Below are positions 32,547 to 42,334 of a stretch of DNA of 64,000 nt, piece after piece. The first letter of the stretch is position 1. Every line of letters begins with the position of its first letter. A model generated the notes under the pieces. The model made no database searches and was not told where the DNA came from. It saw nothing but the letters and a program-made list of their open reading frames with translations. The stretch lies in assembly GCA_037951105.1 (NCBI GenBank), contig JBAMJV010004279.1, forward strand, positions 124,001-188,000. Reading direction: 5' to 3'. Position numbers and translations under genes: made by a program. This DNA comes from Echinarachnius parma. Taxonomy: Eukaryota; Echinodermata; Echinoidea; Clypeasteroida; Echinarachniidae.

Positions 32547-33376
32547 AGGCCAAGTTGAGTTTTGGTAATTTCCAAAGTGCCCCCCCCAACATCGATTGTA
32601 ACGGATTTGGTTGATTTCAATTCCATATGAAAGATCATCGAAAAAAACATGGGAAATAATAATAATTTCCATTCAAATGCTCTAATTGTTGTGAAATTTG
32701 CTTTCAAAATATCATATAAAAGTGGTTGACGCCCGGGTATCACTTTTTAGAACCGCTAGTGCGAGGCACTAGCGTTCTATGTTCTCCTAATAAAAGACTG
32801 AAACCAAATATTTGTGTGCACGCTAATTGTGCTTAAAACTATACATATGATACGGTACTTACCAGCAATTTACTCTCCAATATGTGATCCAACTACCGGG
32901 TGGATTAAGATTATGATTTTTCCTTCCATTCCGCAAAAAATCAGTGATATATGCGCCTCATGGACCAGTCTCTCCGTGTGTTAGCGCGACTGTGAACGAA
33001 AGGCGAACGAATGCGAATGGGGCTTGCGAGTTGCGTCAACGGCAGTGTTGGAGTCATACTTCTATGGTTGCGATACATAATATACACGTACTACTGTATA
33101 GTATTACCGCACACAGTGACTGCACTACAGTCCCGTATTACCGCACACTGCACTATACAGTCCCGTATTAGGACCTACAACGCTAGTGCTTCGCGCCGAG
33201 TTAATTTGACACTTCGAGTTGTAACGGCTCTTTTTGAATGATAACAGGGGTTTTACTTTGTCGTTTGTAATTGTGTATACTTTTCGAGCATGGTGAAGTT
33301 ATAACTATTAGTTTGTATCGTAATCGTGCAGGTTTTGGTTACTAAAGTTAAGTTTGACCAATACTCAACTATCCCT
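32547..33376. mobile_element. TTAA-target MITE family A, copy 4
   Basis: Flanking TTAA occurs at 32543-32546 and 33377-33380; the ends are AGGCCAAGTTGAGTTTTGG and CCAATACTCAACTATCCCT. The right 150 bp match copy 3 in reverse. The middle includes a hairpin AACCGCTAGTGCGAGGCACT AGCG-type sequence near 32751-32775 and a short duplicated 'GTCCCGTATTACCGCACACTG' segment near 33110-33165 (quoted word: ATTACCGCACAC). Confidence 0.7.
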
Positions 33377-33842
33377 TTAATGTATCATAATATAATATCA
33401 ATATCGGCAAACACATTTTTAACCCAATTTTCTAAAAATTTCACATTAGATGTTATTAGTGATCCATTGTAAACAATTTACCAAAATCACTTGGAGCTTT
33501 CACAATTCATTCTTCTCACTTGTTGTTTGGCTAATTAGTAACAGAAGAATTTGAATTTTAAAGCGTCTGGACGCTTTCAACCATAGTGAAGACTCGAGAG
33601 TATCCAAATGTAGATACTTCACACGAACGATCGGGATAAAATTGGACAGTGATTTACTCTTTTTGTTTCACTTGGTCAACATTAGTCATTACTCTTAGTC
33701 TTTTTCTATAAAATTCTCAGATATCTTAAAATAATATTATGATTGAAATCTGAAATATCACTTTTGGGGAAAAAATATTAACCCGTTCCCTACAAGATTT
33801 TGAAATCCGCATTGACTTTGTACATAGCCCACCCGGTTCCAG

Positions 33843-34135
33843 TAGGCAAGGAGTTAAAGGGATCTAGTAACTTTGTTGACATGTGCAAAAAGTGATGAGT
33901 GGTTGATACAATGTATGCTGTTATCGTATATATGTCCACTGGGTGTTGTGTGAACATTTCAAGTTAAATGGATGTTATATGGCCGAGTAATGAGCAAAAA
34001 TGCAAAGTGATATTCACTAAATCATTGCATTCACTTTGTACATGGTTTTACGGTCCAGTGAATAATTTACACTTCAATTGTAAATATCTTTTTAACGAAA
34101 GGGTAATTTGAAAAACCGAAACCTGTCCCATGGTT
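33843..34135 (+). repeat. Repeat R1, copy 5
   Basis: This stretch has the same landmark order as the copies at 1240 and 7250: GGATCTAGTAACTTTGTTGA, AAAGTGATATTC, ACTTCAATTGTAAATATCTT. Confidence 0.65.
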
Positions 34136-36470
34136 TTATTGTTGTTCTTATTGTTGACTCTGTTGTTTTGAAGACCGCAAAATGTTGACAAAAAATGATT
34201 ATTTCCCGTCCGTTTTCCTTACCGATGTGTCCTAAAACACAGCGTTCAAACTGTTGGACGGTACAGTGTACAAATGGGCGGTATGCTAATCTCCAGCGTA
34301 TTAGCGTAATTGCCTTCTAAATGGTCAAACTCATTGGACCATTTACTTTAGTAGATGTGGTACCAATAACTAGAGAAAATGATTTCTGAAACACTGAAGG
34401 CTTCAATTAGTGATTTTTTATGAATTTGACAAAGTTAATGTATCAAATAAATCACTTTAATTATTTTAACCGGTTCCCCACTTATACTTGTACCGTGCGA
34501 CCGCATAAAATCGCCACCGCGATTACGATGACAATTTTCAACATTGCGTCCTTCAAACTACTCCTTCTCAAAAAATACTCGCAAAGAACACACGAGAATC
34601 GCACACATAAAACTTGAGAACATTAGCTTTCAAACTGTGTGTTTGGTCCGTATCGTAAAGACGATCCTACTGCGCACTGCGCTACCGAAAATGGTCTACA
34701 TTGCGCAGGACAACAAGGAGAATTTTACGTTTGGGGCGACGGGGCAGAAACTGCAAAACAAGCTTTCGATTCTTTGCTATCGTGCGTAATAACCCGTGCG
34801 GATTTTAAAGCCACTTGGAAAATGTGAAGTTTAAAAGTTACTTATTCAGTACCAACTATTCGCCCGACTGGTGAGTGTGTTAATACGGAGAAAAAAGGGC
34901 GGCGGAACAAACCCAAACAAAATGCAATGTTAAAAAAGTCGCTGCATAATCCCACTGCCCATAGACATTGCACGTAAAATTGATCAAGGAAAGGTACAAA
35001 TTACAACTTTCGGGCGAAATGAAATTGTTCTAAATAAGTTATGACTATGGCAATGACAACTATACCGTATCAATCTGTATAATTTGCTACGTCTAGTTCT
35101 ACAGATGACATTATCTAAATATAATTTTAAATACATCTAAACACAATCGAAACTTACTACTTAATAGGTCTTTCTGCACTGGCTTAACTCCATAATTATA
35201 TCGGTAGTCTGCGCGCCCCAGAATGCATAATGCATACGGTCGCGTACTTTGCTATAGCTATAACATGTGTAATACATTATACACATAAAGAGAGAAAGGA
35301 AAATTCCCCTGCGCGCGCTGGCCTTTGTTATTGCGCAATTACACGCGTCAGGGCGCTACTAACGCGCTAATATACGCGATATCCTCCAAGCTGATTGGTG
35401 ATTATTTTCATCATTTTGTATCGCGCATAGTAATCGCGCGATCTTGACCAACAATTTGAATAATATAGATGCGTCCTGGCCTCATTCGACTCAATACAAA
35501 CGGAGTTGATTGGCGTCACTTGTGTGGCCATGTTGTGAACCGAGTGATAATTCTTTTACTGCACGTACCAGTGGGAATACATTTGGATTTGTGCAACATT
35601 TCGGGCGACGCTCGTTCGTTGAGGTTTTCAATTTGTTTTATGGCCAAAATTAGTATTTGATTCAAATTTTCAGTGAATGGTTCATATCAAAGTACGGAGA
35701 AGTTTTCAATATTCAAGTTGACTGGAGGATTTGCTAACACATTGGATATATTTGATAAAACGGCCATCTAAACCGAGACTTAGTTTTGGCTGCGTTGCAA
35801 CTTCGTGTTGATTTCCATCACAAAATATTTTGCTTGCTTCGGAAGCCTTCCTAAAATCGTTTTTTATGGAACAATCGCGTGTTTGTGGATGTACATGACG
35901 GAAAATATCACATAACAAGTACCGTGAGTACAATTTGAACAACATTTGCGATGATATATTTTTATATTTTGTTCGTTCTAGACCTGTTTTGATAGACTAG
36001 CGTAGCCGACTGCGACTTGGCGATACTTTGACAAAGTACTGAGGTTAAATCGCCAGCTCGATTTTCGGAACAAAATCGGGCTTAGATTTTTAATTAATCA
36101 ACGTCATTCTATAATAGACTTGAATAATAAATGACAATAGTTTGCTTCTTCCATGTGTACAGTTATTTTGGAGTTCGAAAATCAATATCGCTAGAAATAA
36201 GGCTTTAAAAAATCTGTCCGGCGGAATAGGGCAACTGCACGGTAGCAGGAGAAAATTCAATGTTATTTTTCTAGGGCTACTTTTCAAGCTTGCATATGGG
36301 TGCTCTTTTAATATTTTCAGGCGAGGGGCACTTTATGTCATTTTGGGGGCTAATTCACCCAGCGCCCCTGCATATTTTTTTTCACGGACTTATAATAGTA
36401 ATTTGAATTTCCATTCCCTGTTGACAGTTAGGCCCAAAATTGGTACCCATCGGCAATGGGTTAATCTAGC
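34136..36470. other. Gene-free stretch, locally CpG-rich
   Basis: No exon could be supported. 34480-34860 and 35200-35500 are richer in CpG and in GCGCGC words than their flanks and include an inverted CCAAT motif (GATTGGTG at 35392). Short open frames there (for example 34639-34827) show no recognisable family and no good splice sites. Confidence 0.35.
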
Positions 36471-36953
36471 CTCCGTGCACTAACTTTCTTCTCTACTGGC
36501 CCATTTGGGCAAGTGAAATTATTATTAAAATTATTAAAATTTTACTTGCCCAACTTCTAGAAAAAGTTTACCTGCCCGCTTATTTCTAGATGAGATTCTC
36601 ACGTAATGAATTACATGCTACTTGTAAAAATCAGTTGCTTGATTGGGCGACCAAACTAGACGATTTAGGAAATTTCACTTGTTCGACATCAATATTTTAC
36701 TTGCCTCGGGCAAGCGGGCGAATGCTAGTATCAGGGGAAAAAATGCCAAAAAGAGCCCCCGATTTTTCTGCATGATCGGATCGTGATCGAATGCCGATCG
36801 ATGACTACTTGCATTAGAGCTAAATAGTACCCCTGAAATTCGAAATAAGGAGCCCCGGAAATTGAAAAAGTAGCCCCCGAAAACTTCCATAAAATTAGAT
36901 AGGGAGCCCCCGAAATACAAATATTAATTTTTTCCCTGGCTAGTGTCGAGCCC
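36471..36953. mobile_element. hAT-like MITE, GGGCTCGACAC family, copy 1
   Basis: The ends are C-TAGCCTCCGTGCACTA and the inverse of CAGGGCTCGACACTA. Both flanks carry GGTTAAT (36464-36470 and 36954-36960). Internal words 'GGCCCATTTGGGC' and 'CTCGGGCAAGCGGGC' link it to the copies at 39952 and 59770. Confidence 0.65.
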
Positions 36954-37010
36954 TGGGTTAATAACTGCATTTATTTCCGCTATACAGATGATGATCCATG
37001 ACTTGGCGCA

Positions 37011-37116
37011 ATGGAACTGTCCGGCCGTCGCAAGCAGAGGTCTCCACGTAGACTATCAGAGGACATGGACCAGCCGCCCGTACTAAACGAACAAACCAAC
37101 CCCACTGAAAATAATG
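37011..37116 (+). CDS. PRDM9: PRDM9-like gene, first coding exon
   Basis: From the ATG at 37011 the frame reads MELSGRRKQRSPRRLSEDMD and continues through QPPVLNEQTNPTENN to a donor ATG|GTGAGA in phase 1. This joins in frame to the C2H2 exon at 38133. The peptide is basic then polar, with no KRAB or SSXRD domain visible. The true first exon may be longer, since an acceptor-like TATACAG lies just upstream at 36981-36987. A second, in-frame version of this exon is at 37334-37420. Confidence 0.55.
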
Positions 37117-37333
37117 GTGAGAAAACATCTCAGCAGTTTAATTCATGGCGCTGATCACATAAATTTACAAATTAAATACTCAAACTAGGTAGAATGACCA
37201 TTTACACACTATTTGATACATTTCCTAGTCGCACAATGTACATAGACTATGCATGTGTTGGCAGACAAAAACGTAACACCAACAATGCATTGTCTATGCA
37301 TTGCCTATAACACACAACGGTATGATAATGTGT

Positions 37334-37420
37334 GCAAGCAGAGGTCTCCACGTAGACAATCAGGGGGCATGGACCAGCCGCCCGTACTAAACGAACAAAC
37401 GAATCCCACTGAAAATAATG
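37334..37420 (+). pseudogene. Second copy of PRDM9-like first coding exon
   Basis: About 87 bp repeat 37030-37116 with few changes. The frame remains open (KQRSPRRQSGGMDQPPVLNE), includes an internal Met, and ends with the same donor AATG|GTGAGA. The copy belongs to a 310-bp tandem unit whose spacer (GTTGGCAGACAAAAACGTAA) occurs at 37257 and 37569. It could act as an alternative first exon rather than a dead copy. Confidence 0.65.
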
Positions 37421-37853
37421 GTGAGAAACAATTCTTAGGATTTTTATTCACGGGACCCAGAGTGGTTTAGCCCACATCAACAATGCAAATGTCTATACTA
37501 GGCAGTATGATCATTTACACGCTATGCACAATTTCCCTGTCGCATAATTTACATAGCCAATGTATGTGTTGGCAGACAAAAACGTAACACCAATTATGCA
37601 TTGTCCATACAGTGCCTATAACACACAACAGTATAAAAAAAATGCGCATTTGAATGGCTGAGCCGTCGTCCCTTTTCCAGCTCCAAATGTAAAGATTGTG
37701 TTACAACTATAAATAGATATTTTCCCAGGAATGGACTTTAGACTGTTACATATTTGATTAATTACTTCAAACAGGGAAACTGACTAAAAATATATATTTA
37801 AACAAAAATGAGCAAAGAAAATGGGGCTTCCCAGATATTCAACACAAAAACCT

Positions 37854-37995
37854 TTGGATTGCTAGACCAGTGCTCTTACCGTCTGAGCTAGAAAGATCCT
37901 GTGATGGTTAGTTTGTCCAGGGCTGAAACCTTTGGATTGCTAGACCAGTGCTCTTACTGTCTGAGCTAGAAAGCTCCTGTGATGGTTAGTTTGTC
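37854..37995 (-). mobile_element. tRNA-derived SINE fragments, tandem pair
   Basis: On the minus strand each copy contains TAGCTCAGACGGTAAGAGCA, a good A box, followed by CTGGTCTAGCAATCCAAAGG. The B box is degraded. The two copies, about 70 bp apart, are almost identical. Confidence 0.6.
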
Positions 37996-38132
37996 CCTAA
38001 AACCTTTTTAAATGCTTTGCAATCAATTTTGTATTAAGAAAAATATAAAACTATACTTATTGTTATATATTATTTAACACATAACTAAATTACTTACAAT
38101 TTCTTTCCCATCGCTTATAATCTCTCCCTCAG

Positions 38133-38339
38133 AATCTTCTTCCGTGTGTCACCTATGCAAGTATGAGTTTGCCGGGCCGGGCCAGTTAGCCATCCACCTC
38201 CGCTACGTGCACCAACAGATAGCTCAGCTCTCCCCCAAGGATCACATGACCCCTGCTGACCCTGGAGGTCAAAGGTCAGAGGTCACGGAGAGTCAGGAGA
38301 TGTCCTTGAACAGCCAGATGCGATCAAATCATGTGCAAG
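38133..38339 (+). CDS. PRDM9: PRDM9-like gene, C2H2 zinc-finger exon
   Basis: After CTCTCCCTCAG the exon (phase 1 in, 1 out) encodes ESSSVCHLCKYEFAGPGQLA followed by IHLRYVH. This is a C2H2 finger with spacing C-x2-C-x12-H-x4-H, and then a polar Ser/Gln-rich linker to CAAG|GTATGC. A single finger ahead of the PR/SET domain differs from mammalian PRDM9, where the isolated finger follows the SET domain. It binds zinc and may contact DNA or protein. This is the only exon of the gene for which I found no duplicate. Confidence 0.75.
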
Positions 38340-38410
38340 GTATGCATAATGTCCGTTATAATACATTCAGTAACAAAAAAATATAATTTAAATCTCATGT
38401 ATATTACTAG

Positions 38411-38561
38411 ATCGACAAATCTATCGTTTTCATGGCCTCTTTTACATTTAATTGCAGTCTTTGAATGTAAAAGACTGCAATTAAATGTAAAAGAGGCCAT
38501 GAAAACGATAGATTTGTCGATAAAGACTGCAATTAAATGTAAAAGAGGCCATGAAAACGAT
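38411..38561. repeat. Perfect 50-bp hairpin plus a third direct copy
   Basis: 38411-38460 and 38472-38521 are perfect inverted copies separated by an 11-base loop. A third copy of the right arm (38 bp) follows at 38524-38561. The flanks also carry inverted TATTACTAG words (38402 and 38568). It lies in the intron directly after the C2H2 exon. Confidence 0.9.
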
Positions 38562-38887
38562 CTAGTATATTACTAGTAGACCTGTATGAGCATAATTTTC
38601 AAAATGTAGAGTACAGTCAGTGCCTTATTGGTTCTTCAGAATCTTCTAATTGCTGGCTTAGATCTTGTGTTGATGTTGACATACTAAGAGATGCCAAGTA
38701 GTATGTTTTTGCCGTATTTAGTACGTTTTTTTTCGTTTCCCCCTCCCCCATTCTATAGTAACGGTCAGAAAATGGCAAAAAGAACTACGTTGAACCCTGA
38801 GTAACTAATTGCTAAATTTAGGTATTTGAAACATATCACAAATAAACAAAACAAACTCATAACCAACTTCTATATTAATTGGCTCGC

Positions 38888-38888
38888 G

Positions 38889-38931
<43 letters not shown>
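38888..38931 (+). repeat. Poly-T tract
   Basis: About 42 consecutive T, perhaps the tail of a reverse-oriented retroposed sequence, though no body could be recognised. Confidence 0.9.
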
Positions 38932-38933
<2 letters not shown>

Positions 38934-39175
38934 TCGAGGTTGGCTGCTCTGAAAATACTTTTTTGGGGGTTGAAAATACTGTTTTTACCTCTCAGAAAAC
39001 TTGTTTTGGTTTGTGAATGTTGGCATCTCTGCATACTATTGAGTCAACACGAGCTATACCCCCAAGATTGTTATAATTTCAATGAAAAATCTCTGAAAAT
39101 CAGGGAAAAATCAATGATAAATCTGTCTTCATTAAAGTCAATTCCCTTTATTCCTTTTTGTACATGCTCCTCCAG

Positions 39176-39259
39176 ATTCGTTGTATCCTGCTGCTGATGA
39201 GAATGCTGCAAGGCGGCGGATGTACGTACAGTCCAGCATGCCTGATGACAGATATATGT
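39176..39259 (+). CDS. PRDM9: PRDM9-like gene, linker exon
   Basis: Following CTCCTCCAG the 84-bp exon (phase 1 in and out) encodes DSLYPAADENAARRRMYVQS followed by SMPDDRYM. The donor is ATGT|GTAAGT. Joining to the next exon makes RYM-Y-CEEC, the same arrangement as in PRDM9 proteins, where a D/E-rich stretch and 'Y-C-E-x-C' lead into the zinc knuckle. A T-rich G-poor intron precedes it. Confidence 0.75.
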
Positions 39260-39285
39260 GTAAGTTGATAGTTCTAGTAACCCCT

Positions 39286-39452
39286 GGGCCCCGTTGCAGA
39301 AAGAGATACAATCGATTGTAAGTTACGATTGATCGTAAGTCAGAAAATTTACGCGTTTCAACCAATCAGATTTGCGCATCTAGAACACGTGATCTGACTT
39401 ACGATTAATTGCAACTTACAATAGATTGTATATCTTTCTGCAACGGGGCCCT
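39286..39452. mobile_element. MITE, GGGCCCCGTTGCAGAAAGAG family, copy 2
   Basis: The ends are GGGCCCCGTTGCAGAAAGA and its inverse (TCTTTCTGCAACGGGGCCC). Inverted similarity extends over nearly the full 167 bp. It starts 27 bp past the donor of the linker exon. The next 250 bp contain a local duplication (GGAACTGG…TGGTTGTGT at 39461 and 39602). Confidence 0.8.
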
Positions 39453-39951
39453 TGACTTCGGGAACTGGGTTGGTTGTGTACAAAGTCTATGGATATTTCG
39501 GAATCTCAAAGGGAACAGGTTAACCTGTTGATTTTGGTAGCGGATAAGCCACATGACAGTTATATCTGTAAGTCGGAAGTTCTATTAATCCCTTGACCTC
39601 AGGAACTGGATGGGTTGTGTCCAAAGTCTATGGACTTTTCAGAATCTCGAAGGGAGTAGGTTAACCTGTTGATTTTGGTATGAAGACTCGAGCCTGAGTT
39701 TTTTTTTTCACAAAAAATGTTCACAATTAATCAATCGTTGATCAATTGATTGATCGTGTACGATTAATCGTGTTGAGTTTTATTTTCTTCACTAAAATGT
39801 TTGATCTCTTGGTAGTTGACAACTCGACATAGAAGAGAACCGAGTCTGTTAACATCTTCTTTGGATTTGAATCTGTGTAAATATTAGAGGTTCATAACAG
39901 GATTAATCTAGCACTAATCTACAAACATTTCTATTTTCCTTAATCAGGGCT

Positions 39952-40313
39952 CCACACTTACCTTTTTCATCAGTGGCCCAGTTGGGCCAGTAAAACAATT
40001 TCTTTCCCTTTTCTGGTGGCCCGAAAGAAAAAAATTAAGGACCGGAAATTTCATAACGACATGATCATGAGTAAACTTTTTACTTTTCAAAATATTACTC
40101 TTTCTTGATCAAAGTCAAACCTGTGATTATAGATGAATCTTGACATTGGAAGAAAACAAGATTTTTCTAATTTTGTCAATGTCGGGTTGAAAATCGTCTT
40201 GCACGATCGGCGATCGGGCCACCAAAAACTTTTATACATTTTTGCTGGCCCGAAGTGCAATTTCACTGGCCCCGGGCCAGTGGGCCAGTGCGAGTGTCGA
40301 GCCCTGCCTTAAT
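39952..40313. mobile_element. hAT-like MITE, GGGCTCGACAC family, copy 2
   Basis: The ends are CAGGGCTCCACACTTACC and the inverse of CAGGGCTCGACACT. CCTTAAT flanks both sides (39945-39951 and 40306/40314 area), a 7-bp direct repeat. The interior is rich in GGGCCA words (GTGGCCCAGTTGGGCCAG). It is non-coding. Confidence 0.7.
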
Positions 40314-40376
40314 ATTAATACTAAAACCGTAATCTGGAAGTTTCTTGAGGTATTTACTAATGTCCTTGTTCGTCAG

Positions 40377-40600
40377 ACTGGGACGATTGCAAAGAGCCTT
40401 ACCGAGGGGGAGCTCTCCATGTACCCTTCACATTCTAAGATAATACCTTCTCCCTTTTAATTGCAGTTATCGAAAGTTCTGTGAAAACATTAGTTAGGCC
40501 TTTGGTAGTTGGTAGTTGACTAAATTTGTCCTTTGTACATTGTTCTTTGGTGTTTCTCTCTCAGATTGTAAGGCTCAAATGCACCCTTCACATTATAAGA
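40377..40600 (+). pseudogene. Two decayed copies of the zinc-knuckle exon start
   Basis: At 40377-40436, after TTGTTCGTCAG, the sequence reads DDCKEPYRGGALHVPFTF then stop, a damaged version of the real exon start (DCEECKERYEGECPMHPFT). At 40565-40600, after TTTCTCTCTCAG, a shorter copy reads DCKAQMHPSHYK. Both are followed by the same intron-like sequence (AAGATAATACCTTCTCCC). The unit of about 190 bp was therefore tandemly triplicated with its 3' splice site, and only the third (40958) keeps coding capacity. Confidence 0.75.
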
Positions 40601-40618
40601 TAATACCTTCTCCCCTTT

Positions 40619-40873
40619 ATTACCTCCGCCAACGAAGCCAACGAAGTTGGAGGAGGTTATGTTTTCTGTCCCGTTTGTTTGTTTGTTCATCACCAGAGTC
40701 TCTTGCGCACAATTTCACAGATGTCTCTACCAATTTTTCGTAGAAGCTTCGTGTTCATCTAGAATAGAACCCATTACATTTTTCAAGGTCAAAAGTCAAA
40801 GGGCAAGGATTTTATCAAATTTGAGTCTCGGCGGAGGTATGCACTCCCTGAGTGCACTGCGTCTAGTTTGCAG
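40619..40873. mobile_element. CCTCCGCCAACGAAG element
   Basis: The element begins TTACCTCCGCCAACGAAG, contains an early hairpin (CCAACGAAG… GTTGGAGGAGG) and ends with GGCGGAGGTATGCACTCCC. It interrupts the intron-like spacer of the second zinc-knuckle unit, as shown by comparison with the intact spacer near 40452-40475. Its terminus is related to the element at 4807-5676. Confidence 0.65.
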
Positions 40874-40957
40874 TTAATCTTAAGTTCTTTGAAAACATAA
40901 CTTAGGCTTTTGGTATTTAACTAAATTTTTCCCTGTTCTTTGTGCTCTCTCTCTCAG

Positions 40958-41223
40958 ATTGTGAGGAGTGCAAGGAGCGATATGAGGGGGAGTGCCCGAT
41001 GCACCCCTTCACAGTCATAGAGGACAAACCCGTCCCCCCCGAGTGCCCAGACCGCGCCCGTCTGACCCTCCCGGACTTTCTGTCCATCGGCCCCTCCGGC
41101 ATTCCTGGAGTAGGGGACGGAGTCTGGGCGGAGAAGCACATCCCCAAGGGAGTGAGGTTTGGGCCCTACGCAGGCGAGATTGTGAGCAACGACGCGGGGT
41201 ACTGGAGTGGCTATGCATGGGAG
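40958..41223 (+). CDS. PRDM9: PRDM9-like gene, zinc knuckle and first part of PR/SET
   Basis: The exon begins after CTCTCTCTCAG (phase 1) and ends TGGGAG|GTAAGT (phase 0). It encodes a C2CH zinc knuckle (C-E-E-C-x7-C-x2-H). The N-terminal half of a PR/SET domain follows: LTLPDFLSIGPSGIPGVGDG, VWAEKHIPKGVRFGPYAGEI, then GYWSGYAWE. This mirrors PRDM9 ('[22 protein letters not shown]', 'GLHFGPYEG'). Vertebrate PRDM9 is a nuclear meiotic histone H3 lysine-4 and lysine-36 methyltransferase that marks recombination sites; a similar role here is inference. The exon is GC-richer than its introns, as expected for coding DNA. Four partial copies of its 3' half follow downstream. Confidence 0.9.
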
Positions 41224-41285
41224 GTAAGTTGCTCAAGAATCTTCTAAATCTCATGATGTGCTATGATATGAAATGTGGGATGTAG

Positions 41286-41715
41286 ACTGAGAAGCACATC
41301 CCTAAAGGGAGTGAGGTTCGGGCCATACGCAGGCAAGATTGTGAGTACTGGAGTGGCTATGCATGGGAGGTATGTTGAAAGTAATTTGAATCTTTAAAAC
41401 TGTTCCATAATGTGTATGTGAAATGTGGGGTTTAGGTTGAGAAGCCTAGCTAAAGGGAGTGAGGTTTTGGCCATACTGGGGCGAGATTGTGAGCATTGAT
41501 GCAGGGTATTGGAGGTAGGTTTGCTTGAAGAATATATAACTTCTTATTCTTCTTACTTTTTGAATGCTTGATGTATGTGTTATGGTGATATTATTACTGT
41601 TGGTATGTGGAATGTGGGGTGTAGACTGAGAAGCCTAGCCAAAGGGAGGTTTGGGCCGTACTCGGGCGAGATTGTGAGCAACGATGCAGGGTACTGGAGC
41701 GACTATGCATGGGAG
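41286..41715 (+). pseudogene. Three decayed copies of the SET-A exon 3' half
   Basis: Copies at 41286-41369, 41436-41513 and 41625-41715 repeat the last third of the exon at 40958-41223, each with its GAG|GTA-type donor. The sequence just before each ends in TAG, a possible acceptor. The first carries a one-base insertion and a deletion; the second is frameshifted; the third is open only in a different phase. The same intron-like spacer (AATGTGGGGTGTAG) precedes each of them. Confidence 0.8.
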
Positions 41716-41804
41716 GTATGTTCCTACAAGAATCTTCTAAAAACTTCTCATTAGATTTACAATTTTGACCAGTTTGTTTTGATAATGTGGAATGTGGGGT
41801 GTAG

Positions 41805-41900
41805 GTTGAGAAGCACATACATAAGGGAGTGAGGTTTGGGCCCTACGCAGGCGAGATTGTGAGCAACTTTGCAGGGTTCTGGAGTGGATATGCATGGGAG
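41805..41900 (+). CDS. In-frame duplicate SET-A cassette
   Basis: This fourth copy is fully open: 32 codons, VEKHIHKGVRFGPYAGEIVS followed by NFAGFWSGYAWE, phase 0 at both ends, between GTGTAG and GAG|GTAGAT. It differs from the main exon at a few residues (P to H, D to F, Y to F). It could be included as an extra cassette without breaking the frame, duplicating a SET beta-hairpin, or be a recent copy not yet decayed. Its donor is weaker than GTAAGT. Confidence 0.5.
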
Positions 41901-42112
41901 GTAGATAGCCAAGGATATCTTTACCGGTTTGGAGAATATTTATTGTGTCAGTGTGCTTCCTCTTGTAATGCACTCCCACGATCATTTAACATTTGAAAGT
42001 GTCTTTCTAAATATGGGCATGATGCTGATGAATTCAAATTCTGACTTCCAATATAATTGGCACTTGGCATAATTTGTCATTTCTCTACCATATTACACAT
42101 TGGCAACTAGCT

Positions 42113-42334
42113 CAATCTGTTCAGGGAAAAGTGATTTGCACTTATATGAGGAGCAACTGGCTGCGCTACCGTCAACTGCACGCGGCCTCGCTGAACAAAA
42201 GGTAGTTGCCTTTCCACTAGTCGCCTTGGAGAGATCTAAAATCTTCATGTTGCTGCCTGTTCAAATTCCCATAGCCTTGTGTATAGTTACTGTATCTGAT
42301 GTGCTCTTTCTTTGATCTCCTCCCGTTCCCTAGA
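42113..42334 (+). pseudogene. SET-B exon copy 0 (degenerate)
   Basis: It keeps the words AGCAACTGGCTGCGCTAC and GTCAACTGcGCACGC in damaged form. The start and the sequence around CACTTATATGAGG have lost 15-20 bp relative to intact copies. Frameshifts remove coding capacity. The trailing GGAGAGATCTA matches only the copy at 43797. Confidence 0.75.

Noticed and set aside
34639-34827. Small plus-strand gene in CpG-rich DNA
   Set aside because: There is no recognisable family, no strong splice sites and no consistent start; two frames overlap.
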